Part shown: positions 1 through 10,299 of the stretch, piece after piece | Numbering within the stretch: the stretch's first letter is position 1 | Layout of the letters: every line of letters starts with the position of its first letter | NCBI GenBank assembly: GCA_963693285.1 | Contig: OY848925.1 | Location: 2,024,932 to 2,088,931 of the forward strand | Direction: 5' to 3' | Source: Xestospongia muta | Taxonomy: Eukaryota; Porifera; Demospongiae; Haplosclerida; Petrosiidae | Length of the DNA: 64,000 nt | Notes under the pieces: model-generated | Seen by the model: only the letters and a program-made list of their open reading frames with translations | Told to the model about the DNA's origin: nothing | The model's database searches: none | Program-made: the position numbers and the translations under genes

Positions 1-871
1 ACAAATATTGATACACTCAAAGAGTAGCAGGACACTAAGAAGAAAGGTCAAGAAGAAGTAAAGAAGCAGTTACAAGAGGATACTAGTGAAGTCAGTTTTA
101 CTAATGCTAAAGAGATGAAAAGAGAACTTGAGTAAAAGTATGGTGTATGTGTATGTGTGTGCATCTGAGTTGTGGGTGGAGTTTTATTATTGTTGTCTTC
201 TGTAGAAATGATTACAGAGTATCAATCATGAGATGTCTCAAGTGGGAAATGAGGAGAAAGAATTTGAAGCTAAACTTGATGAACTAAAAACAAGTCTATC
301 ACTTCCTTTATAATTTACACTAAAAACTTTTAACACATTATTTGAGATTATAATTTGCAATTGGTAATTACATTAATGAATTCTTCCTCCCTTTCTTATA
401 AATCTGTTGTTGGTCAATATTAGAAAGATGATACATCTACTTATAAGCTATAAAGTCACAGAAGTGAGAATCAATCATAACTATGTCATTTAATGCAACC
501 CCTACAGTATATCTGTGTACATAAGTGATTGATGTTATAGTATTTTCAACAATTTTTATATCCAACTACTGTATGTTGTATTGTACAGGTCATGTGATGG
601 CATCATTTATTAAAGATGAATTACTATGTATTTTAGATCATTTCAATATACAGGTATAGAGTACTATAATATCATGTATGTACATATAGTATATAACTTG
701 ATATAGGTTGATAATCCAGTATGTGTGTTAAGTCAGGATACAAGTCATAATGTCCTTCATAGTAGTAATTCCAGTACTATGTTCAAGTTGTTTATGAAAG
801 TGACTCATTTAGAAAAGATAGCTCATGATTATCCTCAGGCTAAGGAACAATGATAGTCATACAAAGATCTA
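1..871 (+). pseudogene. SMC6-like relic: coiled-coil piece followed by exon 4-6 pieces
   Basis: Bases 1-300 read, with interruptions, as charged coiled-coil sequence (the EFEAKLDELK motif near 265-290). Bases 423-468, 594-653 and 704-870 match exons 4, 5 and 6 of the SMC6 5' region at 59,342-59,950, with the introns kept between them. Stops and small indels break every frame, for example a TGA just after the AKEQ-like motif at about 850. The order is odd: in a normal SMC6 the long coiled coil follows the N-terminal exons, but here a coiled-coil piece lies upstream of them. The block is repeated at 22,985-23,880, so it predates the tandem duplication. It is not a functional gene. Confidence 0.75.
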
Positions 872-1387
872 GGGTCAGCAAATTAATCCCAACTATGTCA
901 TTAAATTAATTTATTATGAAACCAAATGAGATGTCAATAAGCTATTGTTTTAAGTCACACTCATTGTATCATCAGTCACCATGATATTATAATTGGTAAT
1001 TTATGAAGTATGCAGAAACCTCACATTGACCATTTTGGTGATAATTACATTTATTGTAAATATGAAATTTCTGATGTGTTAATTATCCAATACATTCAAT
1101 TACTGTTGATTTGGCACGATTTACTGAATTTTTTAAACTTCTATAACTGTAAACATTAACTTATCAAAGCAAGCAGATAAACAACAATAGCAAACTATAA
1201 TTAATGATGTCAGTACTTTAAGAATGACAATGTTTCATTTCAATAAATGAACAGACTTTATTTTAAGAAAATTCAAGCACTACTAAACTATATTTTATGA
1301 AATCATAATAATTATTGTAAAGGGACTACTTAAATAATTTCAATAATGTCTTTAATGAGCAAATATTACTGAGGACATAATTTGTTA

Positions 1388-2295
1388 TTAGACACAACAT
1401 ATTTTCATTTCAACATATGGTAAAGAATATTGCCAACCTTACCAATGATACCATACAATGCCATCATTAGCATCAGCACCATAGAGACCATTTAAATTAG
1501 AGTGACAGCAACTCTTATACCACCATGCACCATGTGTAGTTGCACAATTTCCATCCCATTGATCATTGTCATCATCTTTAGTACTAAATGTCCTGAGGTT
1601 ATGATATGCAAGAGAGTCTCCAGCAGTACCACTATATCCAGATACATGGAGAATATAATCAGTGGTAGAACCACCTATGTAAAAGGTAGAGTAACTTGCA
1701 TATGCACTATTATAATTCTTATTTCTCATATCAACTTGAAGTTGTGTAGATACACTCCCATTAGCTAAATGATGGAGTTTGCTAAGTCCTAGCCAACACT
1801 CTCCTGAGATATTGCCAAAACCATGGATATAATCAGTCCAGTTGAGATGGAAATCAACAGAGTCCATTCTTCTTTGAAAGACAGTCCATCCACCACCATC
1901 AGTCTCCATGTCACAATAGGTCTATACAATTATAGAGATGAGCAATCACTTTTGTTAAAGACAATGCTGTAACTTTAAAAGGTGACATGTTGTCAAGTTT
2001 GAGAGAATAGACACCACTCTCATTCTTTCCCTTCTTTAAAGCATCAAGACAGTCCAGATAATGTACTTCAGAAGTAGTAGGTGGATCATTAACAAAACAA
2101 GTACAGTTGTATTTTCCATTCTCCTTTAGTTCTATACAAGTACAAGAGAGATCTTGTCCTTCCTCATCCTTAGCTCAAGTATATAGCATAAACACTTAGC
2201 TTTGAATAATATAATTTAACCTTTTGGTTCCGGTGGACAATTTGCTATCACACTGCAGATAACAATAGCTAGAAAGAGAACAATAGTGAACTTTA
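1388..2295 (-). pseudogene. Type I fibrinogen-related gene, dead copy
   Basis: All three type I exons are recognisable: signal exon about 2220-2295, Cys-rich exon about 1975-2180, fibrinogen exon 1388-1921. It is disabled in several independent ways. The start codon is ATA instead of ATG at 2295. The 5' part of exon 2 with its splice acceptor is deleted (about 2175-2180). The exon 2 donor has an extra base near 1971. A nonsense change (AAA to TAA at about 1441) removes the last 17 or so residues of the fibrinogen domain. One glycine of the MDGSVDF motif is also deleted in frame. The rest of the domain ([19 protein letters not shown] calcium loop, AWWYKSC) is well preserved, so inactivation is probably recent. 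The unit 2 counterpart at 24,396-25,373 is also broken, but by different lesions. Confidence 0.85.
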
Positions 2296-2346
2296 TTTCT
2301 GTTTTAGAATTGACACCTTTAACTGTCTTTGTGGTACTCAATGATT

Positions 2347-2375
2347 CCTTTATATAACATAAGATGGGACTCTCC
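2347..2375 (-). promoter_or_regulatory. Type I FReD promoter block (TATA + kappaB-like)
   Basis: On the minus strand a TATATAAAGG box (2347-2356) lies near the former start codon, with GGGACTCTCC (plus-strand reading, 2366-2375) 19 bp further upstream. The same block precedes the intact type I genes. Here it is attached to a dead gene. Confidence 0.5.
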
Positions 2376-2963
2376 CAGTGTTTATTATAACAGCTCAGTC
2401 ATGGTGTCATCATTATCATACAGATGTGATGGCAGACAAACTATACCTTTGACATAGTAGTATTATTAAAAATTAGTACAGAGAGAATTTATTCAGGTTA
2501 GCACTATCAGCGTATCTAGTAGGTTTCATTTACTCTAAACATGAGTAATTAAAGCTGACTCATCATTATAATTATCCTGTGTCATCATCTTAAGTCAGCT
2601 AAATGTTACTATGTTTAAGACCACATCCTGCCTCTCTGTATCTTCAATTTCTAATTCACCAACTTTGAAATCATAATTCATTTTCTTCTTTATAATTGAA
2701 ATCTCCCATTTTTTTCTTTACAATTGAGATCTCCTATTTATAGTTTGGACCTCATCATAGTGTACTTTTTGTTCCATTTGGCAGCCCATAACAAGTGTGG
2801 GTGTGCCCAGCCAAAACATAATCAATATATTTGATTTCTGTTAATGGAAGTACTTTGAATTGTCTGTGACTTATTTGAGGCTTGTAAAATTTAATACCTC
2901 TGTAAAGAATTAATTTTAAAACAGTAAACAATAGCAAATTAAAAATTTTATTATTTAGGTATA
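2376..2963. other. Intergenic, no gene seen
   Basis: AT-rich flank. Near 2640 unit 1 lacks about 390 bp that unit 2 has at 25,726-26,113, including a decayed type II exon 1. Nothing else coding is seen. Confidence 0.6.
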
Positions 2964-3955
2964 TTAAGAACGACGAGTTTTCATTTCAGTAAACAGTAAA
3001 GAATGTTCCCAACCTCTCCATGTATTCCAGGTAACTCCCTTCCCTTGAGGATCAACACCATATTGACCATTTAAGTTAGAGTCATAGCAGTTATTATACC
3101 ACCATGCACCAGTAAAATGAATTGCACAATTATCACTGATACCCCAATTACCAGGATCATTGTCATTGTCTTTAGTAGTAAATTTCATGAGATTATGATT
3201 AGTAAGAGAATCTCCTGCAGTACCACTATATCCAGATACATGGAGAGTATAGTCTGTGGTAGAACTACCTATGTAAAAGGTAGTGTAAGTGGCATATGCA
3301 CTATTATTATTCTTATCTCTCATATCAACTCGTAGTTTTGTTGATACACTCCCATTAGCTAAACGATGAAGTTTACTAAGTCCTAGCCAATACTCTCCTG
3401 ACGTGTTACCAAATCCATGAACATAATCAGCCCAGTTGAGATAGAAGTCAACAGAGCCATCCATTCTTCTTTGAAAGACAGTCCATCCACCACCATCAGT
3501 CTCCATGTCACAATAGGCCTATACAATATATAAACATTAAGATTGTTATTTTTGGTAATGACAATGTTGTACCTTAAAAGGTGACATATTGTCAGGTTTG
3601 AGAGAATAGACATCACTCTCATTCTTTCCCTTCCTCAAAGCATCAAGACAGTCCAGATAATGTACTTCAGGAGTAGTAGGTGGATCATTAACAAAACAAG
3701 TACAGTTGTATTTTTCTTTCTCCTTCAGTTCTATACAAGTACAAGAGAGATCTTGTCCTTCCTCATCTGTAGCTTTACAACTATACAGATACTCTGTTAA
3801 GAATTAGAATTAAGAAATTCATAACACTTTCATCAACTAAATAACAAAACTCTTAGATTTTGAATAATATAATTTTAACCTTTTGGTTCTGGTGGACAAT
3901 TTGCTATCACACTGCAGACAACAATAGCTAGAAAGAGAACAATACTGAGCTTCAT
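2964..3955 (-). CDS. Secreted fibrinogen-related protein, type I (intact, 3 exons, 283 aa)
   Basis: Model: join of 3880-3955, 3573-3793 and 2964-3518 on the minus strand (76 + 221 + 555 nt). Exon 1 gives a signal peptide starting MKLSIVLFLAIVV and ending near VIANC. Exon 2 encodes a small module with six cysteines and then the start of the fibrinogen C-terminal domain (HYLDCLDALR, about residues 70-80). Exon 3 starts [18 protein letters not shown] and continues to TEMKTRRS. Domain hallmarks seen are the calcium-site stretch DNDND, the second disulfide (DNCA and NNCY), GAWWY and SNLNGQYG. Every junction has GT/AG ends and matching phase. Family knowledge: soluble FReDs (ficolins, tachylectins) bind acetylated sugars and microbes; that role is inferred. 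A collinear copy lies at 26,463-27,454. A shadow frame starting within exon 3 is not a gene. Confidence 0.88.
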
Positions 3956-4005
3956 TTCTGTTTTTGAATTGACACCTTCACCTGTCTTTGTGGTACTCAA
4001 TGATT

Positions 4006-4034
4006 CCTTTATATAACATAAGATGGGACTCTCC
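4006..4034 (-). promoter_or_regulatory. Type I FReD promoter block (TATA + kappaB-like)
   Basis: TATATAAAGG (minus strand, 4006-4015) lies 51-60 bp upstream of the ATG at 3955. GGGACTCTCC (4025-4034) lies 19 bp beyond it and fits the kappaB consensus GGGRNNYYCC. It differs by one base from the classical GGGACTTTCC. The short distance to the ATG implies a short 5' UTR of roughly 25-30 nt. Confidence 0.55.
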
Positions 4035-4244
4035 CAATATTTGTCATAACTGCTTAGTCATGGTGTCATCAATTTGACATGCGGGCAGACAAACTATATC
4101 TTTGATGTAATAGCATGATTTAAGATTAGTGTAGATTGTTTATTCAGGCTAGCATCATCAGCACATATGATAGGTTTTATATGTGCTGATGATGCACATA
4201 CTCTATCTACATGATTAATTAAACTGACTCATCATTATAACCAA

Positions 4245-4395
4245 GGACAGTGTCTACCTATTTGACTTGTCATCATTTTTTTAATATAGGGAGGGTCCCT
4301 TATAATCCCATGTTAATTACTGTCAGTCATAAAGTGAGATGATCCCTGGACTACACTAGATGTAGTTAGTAATAGTACCTCTAACAAAAGACAGC
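4245..4395 (-). pseudogene. Decayed type II FReD exon 1
   Basis: Weak but continuous similarity to type II exon 1: GAGGGTCCC...ATCCCATGTTA, GTCAGTCATA, GGATCC-like and ACACTAG segments in the same order as 31,404-32,381's first exon. Start, frame and splice site are lost. A near-identical relic is at 27,745-27,900. Confidence 0.6.
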
Positions 4396-4899
4396 CATAA
4401 TAACAAAAAACAACAATTATTGTATTATGATATTTATAAAAACATTGAAGTATAGCTTTATAAGGTGTGGTTGTAACAATTTGCTATGAATATACTTAAA
4501 GTAATAACTATTACCAAAAATGTGACTTGAATGATTGATCATGAAATTATTAGTCTAGCAAGCTAGACCCTGCTCCTTTAGATAAGCTGAAGAGTGGAGG
4601 AATTGGAATGTCCATCTTCAGCTTCCATAGAGGAGGGTCTAGAACTGAACTATTGGAATCTGCATGGGGCAGTACTGCAACATATATATACATAGTGTTT
4701 ATAACTTATTACAATTTCCAGAAGTTGATGAAATATCATTTTCCTACATTGGTGAACTGCCTTATTCCATTCTTTTCATAGTATAGAGTTGAAAGGCAAC
4801 AAACAGAAAAAACTCATGGGTCCACGAATAACAGTTTATATAACATTTTACACATTCCAATGGGGCAGCTTACTGCCTTTATTCTAATTGAGTTATTAG

Positions 4900-4900
<1 letters not shown>

Positions 4901-4954
<54 letters not shown>
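4901..4954. repeat. (TA)n microsatellite
   Basis: About 27 uninterrupted TA units. The unit 2 counterpart at 28,402-28,451 is slightly shorter. Confidence 0.95.
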
Positions 4955-4956
<2 letters not shown>

Positions 4957-5989
4957 CAAACTTAACTGTGTGTATTATATATCACTAGTCTATTACTACA
5001 GAGTTATGTATTTTATGTTATATGTTACTCACATGATATATATTATATATCACTAGTAACTATATAGTTTACTCTACAGTTATATATGGTGTGCTATGTT
5101 ATTCACATGATAATAGTAGCAGTCATGTCAATTCAAGCTTCATTGATTTGAATAAGACTGGAGTAACAGATGTTTAATGTTATAAATAATGCAAACATAA
5201 TTTGTATTTAAATAGTTCTCCCCAAATTAATTTCCAAGCCAAAAACTATTGAAAGAGTAAGTCAAGCTTTAGGGTCAGAATTAGAATGTTTATAATAATG
5301 GAATTGAATGAAATTAGCAGGTTAGGAAACAACAAACTTATGCTGACATAAATTGTCTGCTTTTTTTCTATTACTCAGTAACATTAATATAAAACCAAAA
5401 GGCACATAATATTAAGAGAAGATAAGAATTGGGCAAGTTTAAAGCAAAGACTTCAATATACTATATTTAGGCTCCAATGCAAGTCTTGAGATTCTTCATA
5501 GAAAAGAGGAACAAAGTACTTAATATTCCAGTATAGTCTCACTATTATGTTTCATCTATGTACAGTACAATATGGCTGTTAATTTTTATAGTGTATATAT
5601 ATCTGCTATAAATCCAATTTTAAAATTAGTATATTTGTATGGAAATTTTTGGTGGATTTTTTTTTTTATTGTTGTTTGCACAGAATGAGTTTACTTACTA
5701 TAGACAGCCACTATTGGAGTTGTCATTTTACATGACTAATACTTATAGATACAAAATTAGAATTATGAGATGTCTAGTTGCTTCCATTATAGATAATAAA
5801 ATAGTATTAACTTTTTTTTTGCAGATCATGTTTTGAATGACTAACTTATCGTTAGTATACATTATGAGCATATATTATTAAACATTAAAAGAATCAATTT
5901 TACTGATCTTAGGGTACTGTCATAGTGTATAGGCTTTATTACAAAATATATATATATTAAACGTTGAATCAGTATATTCACATGTACAT

Positions 5990-6060
5990 ATTTTGTATTT
6001 TGCACTTTAAACATTATTCATTGCATCTGATGACCATACTAACATTGTGGGAGTACTCTA
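5990..6060. repeat. Fragment of foldback repeat family
   Basis: CACTTTAAACATTATTCATTG followed by CATACTAACATTGTGGGAGTA matches the right arm of the inverted repeat at 32,463-33,066. Copies also occur near 21,440-21,490, 29,470-29,530 and 45,510-45,560. Confidence 0.6.
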
Positions 6061-6240
6061 AGATTTGATGTACTACATTTATTAGTCTGTTTAATTGAAT
6101 AACAACAAATTAATCATCAAACAGCCTATACTTAGAGGTTCCATATGTCACTTTATTAATATGCCTATTATGTATGAACTATACTATTAAACATAATGTG
6201 TGTAATCATCCTATGTAATAAGCAACTGGCATATTCATTT

Positions 6241-6540
6241 TTATCTCACATATCAATTCGTAGTTTTATAGATATGCTCCCATTAGCTAAATGATAGATG
6301 TTGTCAAGTCCTAGCTAATACTCACCTGAGATGTTACCAAATCCATGAACATAATCAGTCCAGTTGAGATAGAAATCAACAGAGCCATCCATTCTTCTTT
6401 GAAAGACAGTCCATCCACCACCATCAGTCTCCATGTCACAATAGGTCTATATGTAGTGAAATATGAAAATAAGTATACTAGAGCTGACCTCAAATGGAGT
6501 CTCTCTATCAGGATTGATAAGATACACCACTACTGGTATC
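6241..6540 (-). pseudogene. Truncated FReD relic (exon 2 end plus 5' half of exon 3)
   Basis: It carries a piece of type II exon 2 (about 6488-6535, INPD-like) and the first third of the fibrinogen exon, from [25 protein letters not shown] to about the MRDKN position. A stop (TAG) replaces a codon in the EYWLGL motif near 6315. The calcium site and C-terminus are absent. Its unit 2 copy at 29,717-30,025 lacks that stop but is cut at the same point, so the truncation is older than the duplication. Confidence 0.8.
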
Positions 6541-7254
6541 AATAATTATTATTGTTAATAATTCTAATTTTACTTTTCCAGATCAGTGAGAGAGTGAGCA
6601 ATATCAACACCAATGTCATAAGACAATGTAACTCTGAAAAGCTTTTTCTGTTAGAAACAGAGTTACTAGGAGAGCTAGAATTAAGACTAGTAGAAGTGCT
6701 ACACTAGTTTGACTGTTATTCTTCTAATTAGATGCCATTCTGTTCTCATGAGGAGTAACAGTAACTAGTTCCAAAGAAGTCAATGTTACATGGCGCTTTG
6801 CTATATTCACAATGTTATTCACTCACTACACGTTGCTTTTCACAACAATTACTATGATATTTATAGAAACATCGAGGTACAGCTTTTTATTGGTGTGGTC
6901 TTAAGAATTTGCTATGAATATACTTAAAGTAATAATTAACAAAGGGTGTGACGTGTGATTGACCACAAACTTATTATAGAATGTCTGTCTTCACTTTCTG
7001 TAGAAGAGGGTCAAGAAGCGATTACTGCCCCATTAGAATGTGTGGCAGTACAGCAATATTTACATAGTGGTTGTAAATTGTTATTACAATTGCCACGAAG
7101 TTGATGAACATACCATTTTGAACTGCCTTATTCCATTCTTTTCATAGTATAAAGTCAAAGGACAACAAAAAAAGGAAATACCTCATGGGTCCATGAATAA
7201 CAATTTATATAGCATTTTACACATTCCAATGGGGCAGTAAGGCAGTAAGTTTGC

Positions 7255-7440
7255 TTTAGACATGAGGTATTTTGTTTCAATATATGATAAAAAATATAGA
7301 CAGCCTTTCCAAGAGAACCACATAATGCCTTTTGTTGTGTCATCACCATAACAACCACTTAAAGTAGTAACAGTCGAGAAGGATGTCAACAGAGGTATCC
7401 ATTTTTCTTTGAAAGACAATCCATCCACCACCATCAATAC
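7255..7440 (-). pseudogene. FReD exon 3 relic with internal deletion
   Basis: The C-terminal coding part (7255-7368) is joined directly to a fragment of the N-terminal part (7369-7440, FKEKWIPLL-like shadow of FQRRMD). The unit 2 copy at 30,738-31,240 still has about 319 bp between the two, bounded by the short repeat CAGTC. It is frameshifted. Confidence 0.8.
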
Positions 7441-7604
7441 CATATTGACCAATTTAAAAATTGAATCATATCAGATATATTGTAGAAAAAGAAACAGAAA
7501 CAATGAACAAACTATATTTTATGAAATAATACAAAACGAAAAGTACTAAAACAATTACAGTAATGTCTTTGATCAATAAATATTACTGAGGAAATGTTAT
7601 GTTA

Positions 7605-8582
7605 TTACATACGACGTACTTTCATTTCAGTATATGATAGAGAATATTTCCAACCTTTCCAATGATACCATATAATACCACTATCAGTATCAAAACCATA
7701 AAGACCGTTTAAGTTAGAGTTATAGCAGTGTTTATACCACCATGCACCAGTAAGAAAATTGGCACAATTACCTCCAGTAAGAAGATCATTGTCATTGTCT
7801 TTAGTACTGAATTTCACAAGATTATGATATGCAAGAGAGTCTCCAGCAGTACCATTATATCCAGATACATGGAGAGTATAATCAGTAGTAGAATTATCTA
7901 TGTAAAAGGTAGAGTAACTGGCATATGCACTGTTATCATCTTTATCTCTCATGTCAACTCGTAGTTTTGTAGATACGCTCCCATTAGCTAAACGATTGAT
8001 GTTGTCAAGTCCTAGCCAATACTCTCCAGAAGTGTTACCAAAACCATGAACATAATTAGTCCAGTTGAGATAGAAATTAACAGAACCATCCATTCTTCTT
8101 TGAAAGACAGTCCATCCACCACCATCAGTCTCCATGTCACAATAAGCCTATAGATACATGTAGTATGATATGAAAATAGTATACTAGAGCTGACCTCAAG
8201 TGGAATCCCTCCATCAGGATTGATAAGATATACACCATTGATAGTATAACCTGCTTCATACCAGGCCTTACAGTCTAGTAGAGCTACAGTATATACCATA
8301 TAATAAAATAAATACACATTAATTGATAGAAGACAAATTTATATTACTTGGGCATGACTTTGATCGTGTTGGTGGACAGGAAATTATCTTTTTCCTTCCA
8401 TTTTCTTCAAAGTGTAATCTCTTTCCATACTTACCAATTAGACAGCAGTATTGCTTATATAGAGAGGGTCTGTGTTGTCCCATGTAACAGTCAGCTGTCA
8501 TACAGGGAAAGGATGCCTGTCCTACACTAGTAATATCAGGAGTTAGTAACACTACTACTAACAATATGATAACCATAGTCAT
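7605..8582 (-). CDS. Secreted fibrinogen-related protein, type II (intact, 3 exons, 288 aa)
   Basis: Model: 8348-8582, 8195-8283, 7605-8147 on the minus strand (235 + 89 + 543 nt). Exon 1 begins MTMVIILLVVVLLTPDITSVGQ, a clear signal peptide, then a Cys-rich module (two Cys, a CC pair, then CPP and SCP). Exon 2 encodes LLDCKAWYEAGYTINGVYL and INPDGG, the start of the fibrinogen domain. Exon 3 runs [18 protein letters not shown] to EMKVRRM, with DNDND, GNCA, GAWWYKHC and SNLNGLYG. The exon 1 donor is CCCAA/GTAATA, one base different from paralogs (CCAG/GTAATA) but still in frame. A likely soluble lectin, by family. The N-terminal module is unlike that of type I genes, so the two classes probably differ in oligomerisation or partners (inference). 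The copy at 31,404-32,381 is nearly identical. Confidence 0.88.
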
Positions 8583-8739
8583 AGTATGTTAGGATAGTCA
8601 CTATAGTTAAACAATAACTACACTTAGACTTCAAACTGGCTTTCTTGTAATTGAATTATTAGCTACTCCTACTACATATAACAACTCTATGTATCATACG
8701 TCACTAGCTCTACAGTTATGTATGGTATGCTATACTATG

Positions 8740-10299
8740 ATTTCAGTAGTTTACTGTCAAGAGGTATTCCTAGGAAGCCATTTTTATGAATAATTAATAT
8801 AAACAGAAAGAAATGGGTACAAGTGGAAAAAAACTATTTCGTTGTGTAACTAACCTGAAGCATAGTCTCCTCTTCTGGCAGTAAGTATAGACTATTTTCT
8901 GCTTTAATGTTCAGCTTTAAAGAATATCCAGGATCAATATTGAGTGACTGATAAGCCAGTGACTGTAAGCCAAGCTACGATGCATTGAGTTAAGGGCTCC
9001 TCATTGTCCAGAACTCATGAAGAAATAATTTCAAGTTCCCAGATACTTTCTTATTATCACTTTATTAATTATTTGTTATTGATAATATTTATATCACAAT
9101 ATATAAGAACGTTTTTGTGAGCTAGTTAAACATGAAACCTCATATCCTTCCATCATGGTGTAGCTTTCACTAATAACTATCAAAACACTTGTATTTAAAA
9201 AATAAGCAAAGAAGACCTGTTTATGTATGTTGCTAGCTTTATATTAATTCACCAGTAATAGAAACACTTTATATTAGTCTGTTTACAAATACAATAACTA
9301 TGTGACTTTCATTTTTAACAATTTTTATAAATTGTTACATCTAACTGAAAGTAAAATATGAAAGAGATATACATTTATGATTGCACCAAAGATAACAATC
9401 AATAATCATTACTTAGCTCATACACACATGTTAATATTTTCTTCTCAAAAGGAAAACAAAAGTGTTTCCAATCATCTTAGGTAATGAAAAGTCTTAGGCA
9501 GAGAAGTAGTAGATGTGAAAGGACATTATAGACTTTTCAATAATTATTATTGAGAAAGCTACATAACAACATGCTGTTGTGGTCAATTTTAACAGTGGGG
9601 TTCTACCTCACTTGCTTACTGGAGGATCAATATATTAATCTAGGACTTTGAATTTGTCTGCTGCGTCTGCTGATGAGAATGTGTTTTTAAACTTAGTTAT
9701 AGCATAGCAAGCTCTAAGAGCAGATGATCATTTTCAGATATGTTTCAAATATTAGAAAAATGTGATGGTTCTGACTTAAGAAAATGACACTATCACTGTT
9801 TGCAGTAGCTTCAATCAGTAGTGTTGTTTTATTTAACTATAATTAAGACTAAAACACTTTTAGTTTAGTCTAATTAATTAATTGAATGAAGGTATTATAG
9901 AGATGAATAAATTACTGAAAGAAAACATTTGAACAATAACTGTTTTTTCATATCTGTCTAGATATATTAACCCAGCATACTGCCCAGCATTTTATCTATT
10001 CGATTATAAAAATGACATATGATGACTAACTGAAAAAACTATTCAAGAGTACTTTCATACGAGAGAAACTAAACTAAAGGTAATGTTTAAGAGCCAATAA
10101 ATAACTAATATTACCTAAATTTTTTAAAAACTAAACACAACACTACCTCAATGTATCAGTGTTGTATGTTCTTCATCAATTTGCTTACGTCAAGTTTATA
10201 ATAACTAAACCATAGTCTAGTTATCATCATGTGACTCACAAAATTATAAACTGTTGCCATTCAACAAAATATTAGAGTTTTGACATTTTAAAATTCAAC
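8740..10299. other. POT 5' flank, no other gene seen
   Basis: Collinear with 35,575-37,175. The junction near 8,730 marks where unit 1 lacks about 3.0 kb present in unit 2 (about 32,534-35,566). Confidence 0.6.

Larger units (their letters stand above)
4396..6239. other. Gene-poor duplicated spacer
   Basis: Collinear with 27,900-29,716 in unit 2. The part 4860-5620 is also similar to 33,200-33,890, giving three copies. It contains a TA microsatellite and FReD 5'-flank sequence (TATGTATGGT-like blocks). Open frames here (for example 5639-5836) are low-complexity and shift in length between copies, so I do not call a gene. Confidence 0.6.

Noticed and set aside
1502..1768. Plus-strand open frames opposite fibrinogen exons (also 3117, 7728, 20710, 31527, 42806, 55726)
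   Set aside because: They recur at the same offset opposite every FReD exon because the coding strand is conserved, so they are antisense shadows.
5639..5836. Open frame (65 aa) on plus strand, longer version at 29,050-29,313
   Set aside because: The length depends on a poly(T) run that differs between the two duplicated copies. Composition is like the spacer and there is no family resemblance.
7155..7358. Minus-strand frame (67 aa) identical in both units, 30,635-30,838
   Set aside because: It is out of frame with the fibrinogen relic it overlaps, and identity merely reflects the duplication.
8012..8317. Alternative minus frames such as 101 aa at 8,012 and 149 aa at 55,956
   Set aside because: They are exon 2 read through introns into another frame of exon 3, in conflict with clear splice sites and domain frame.
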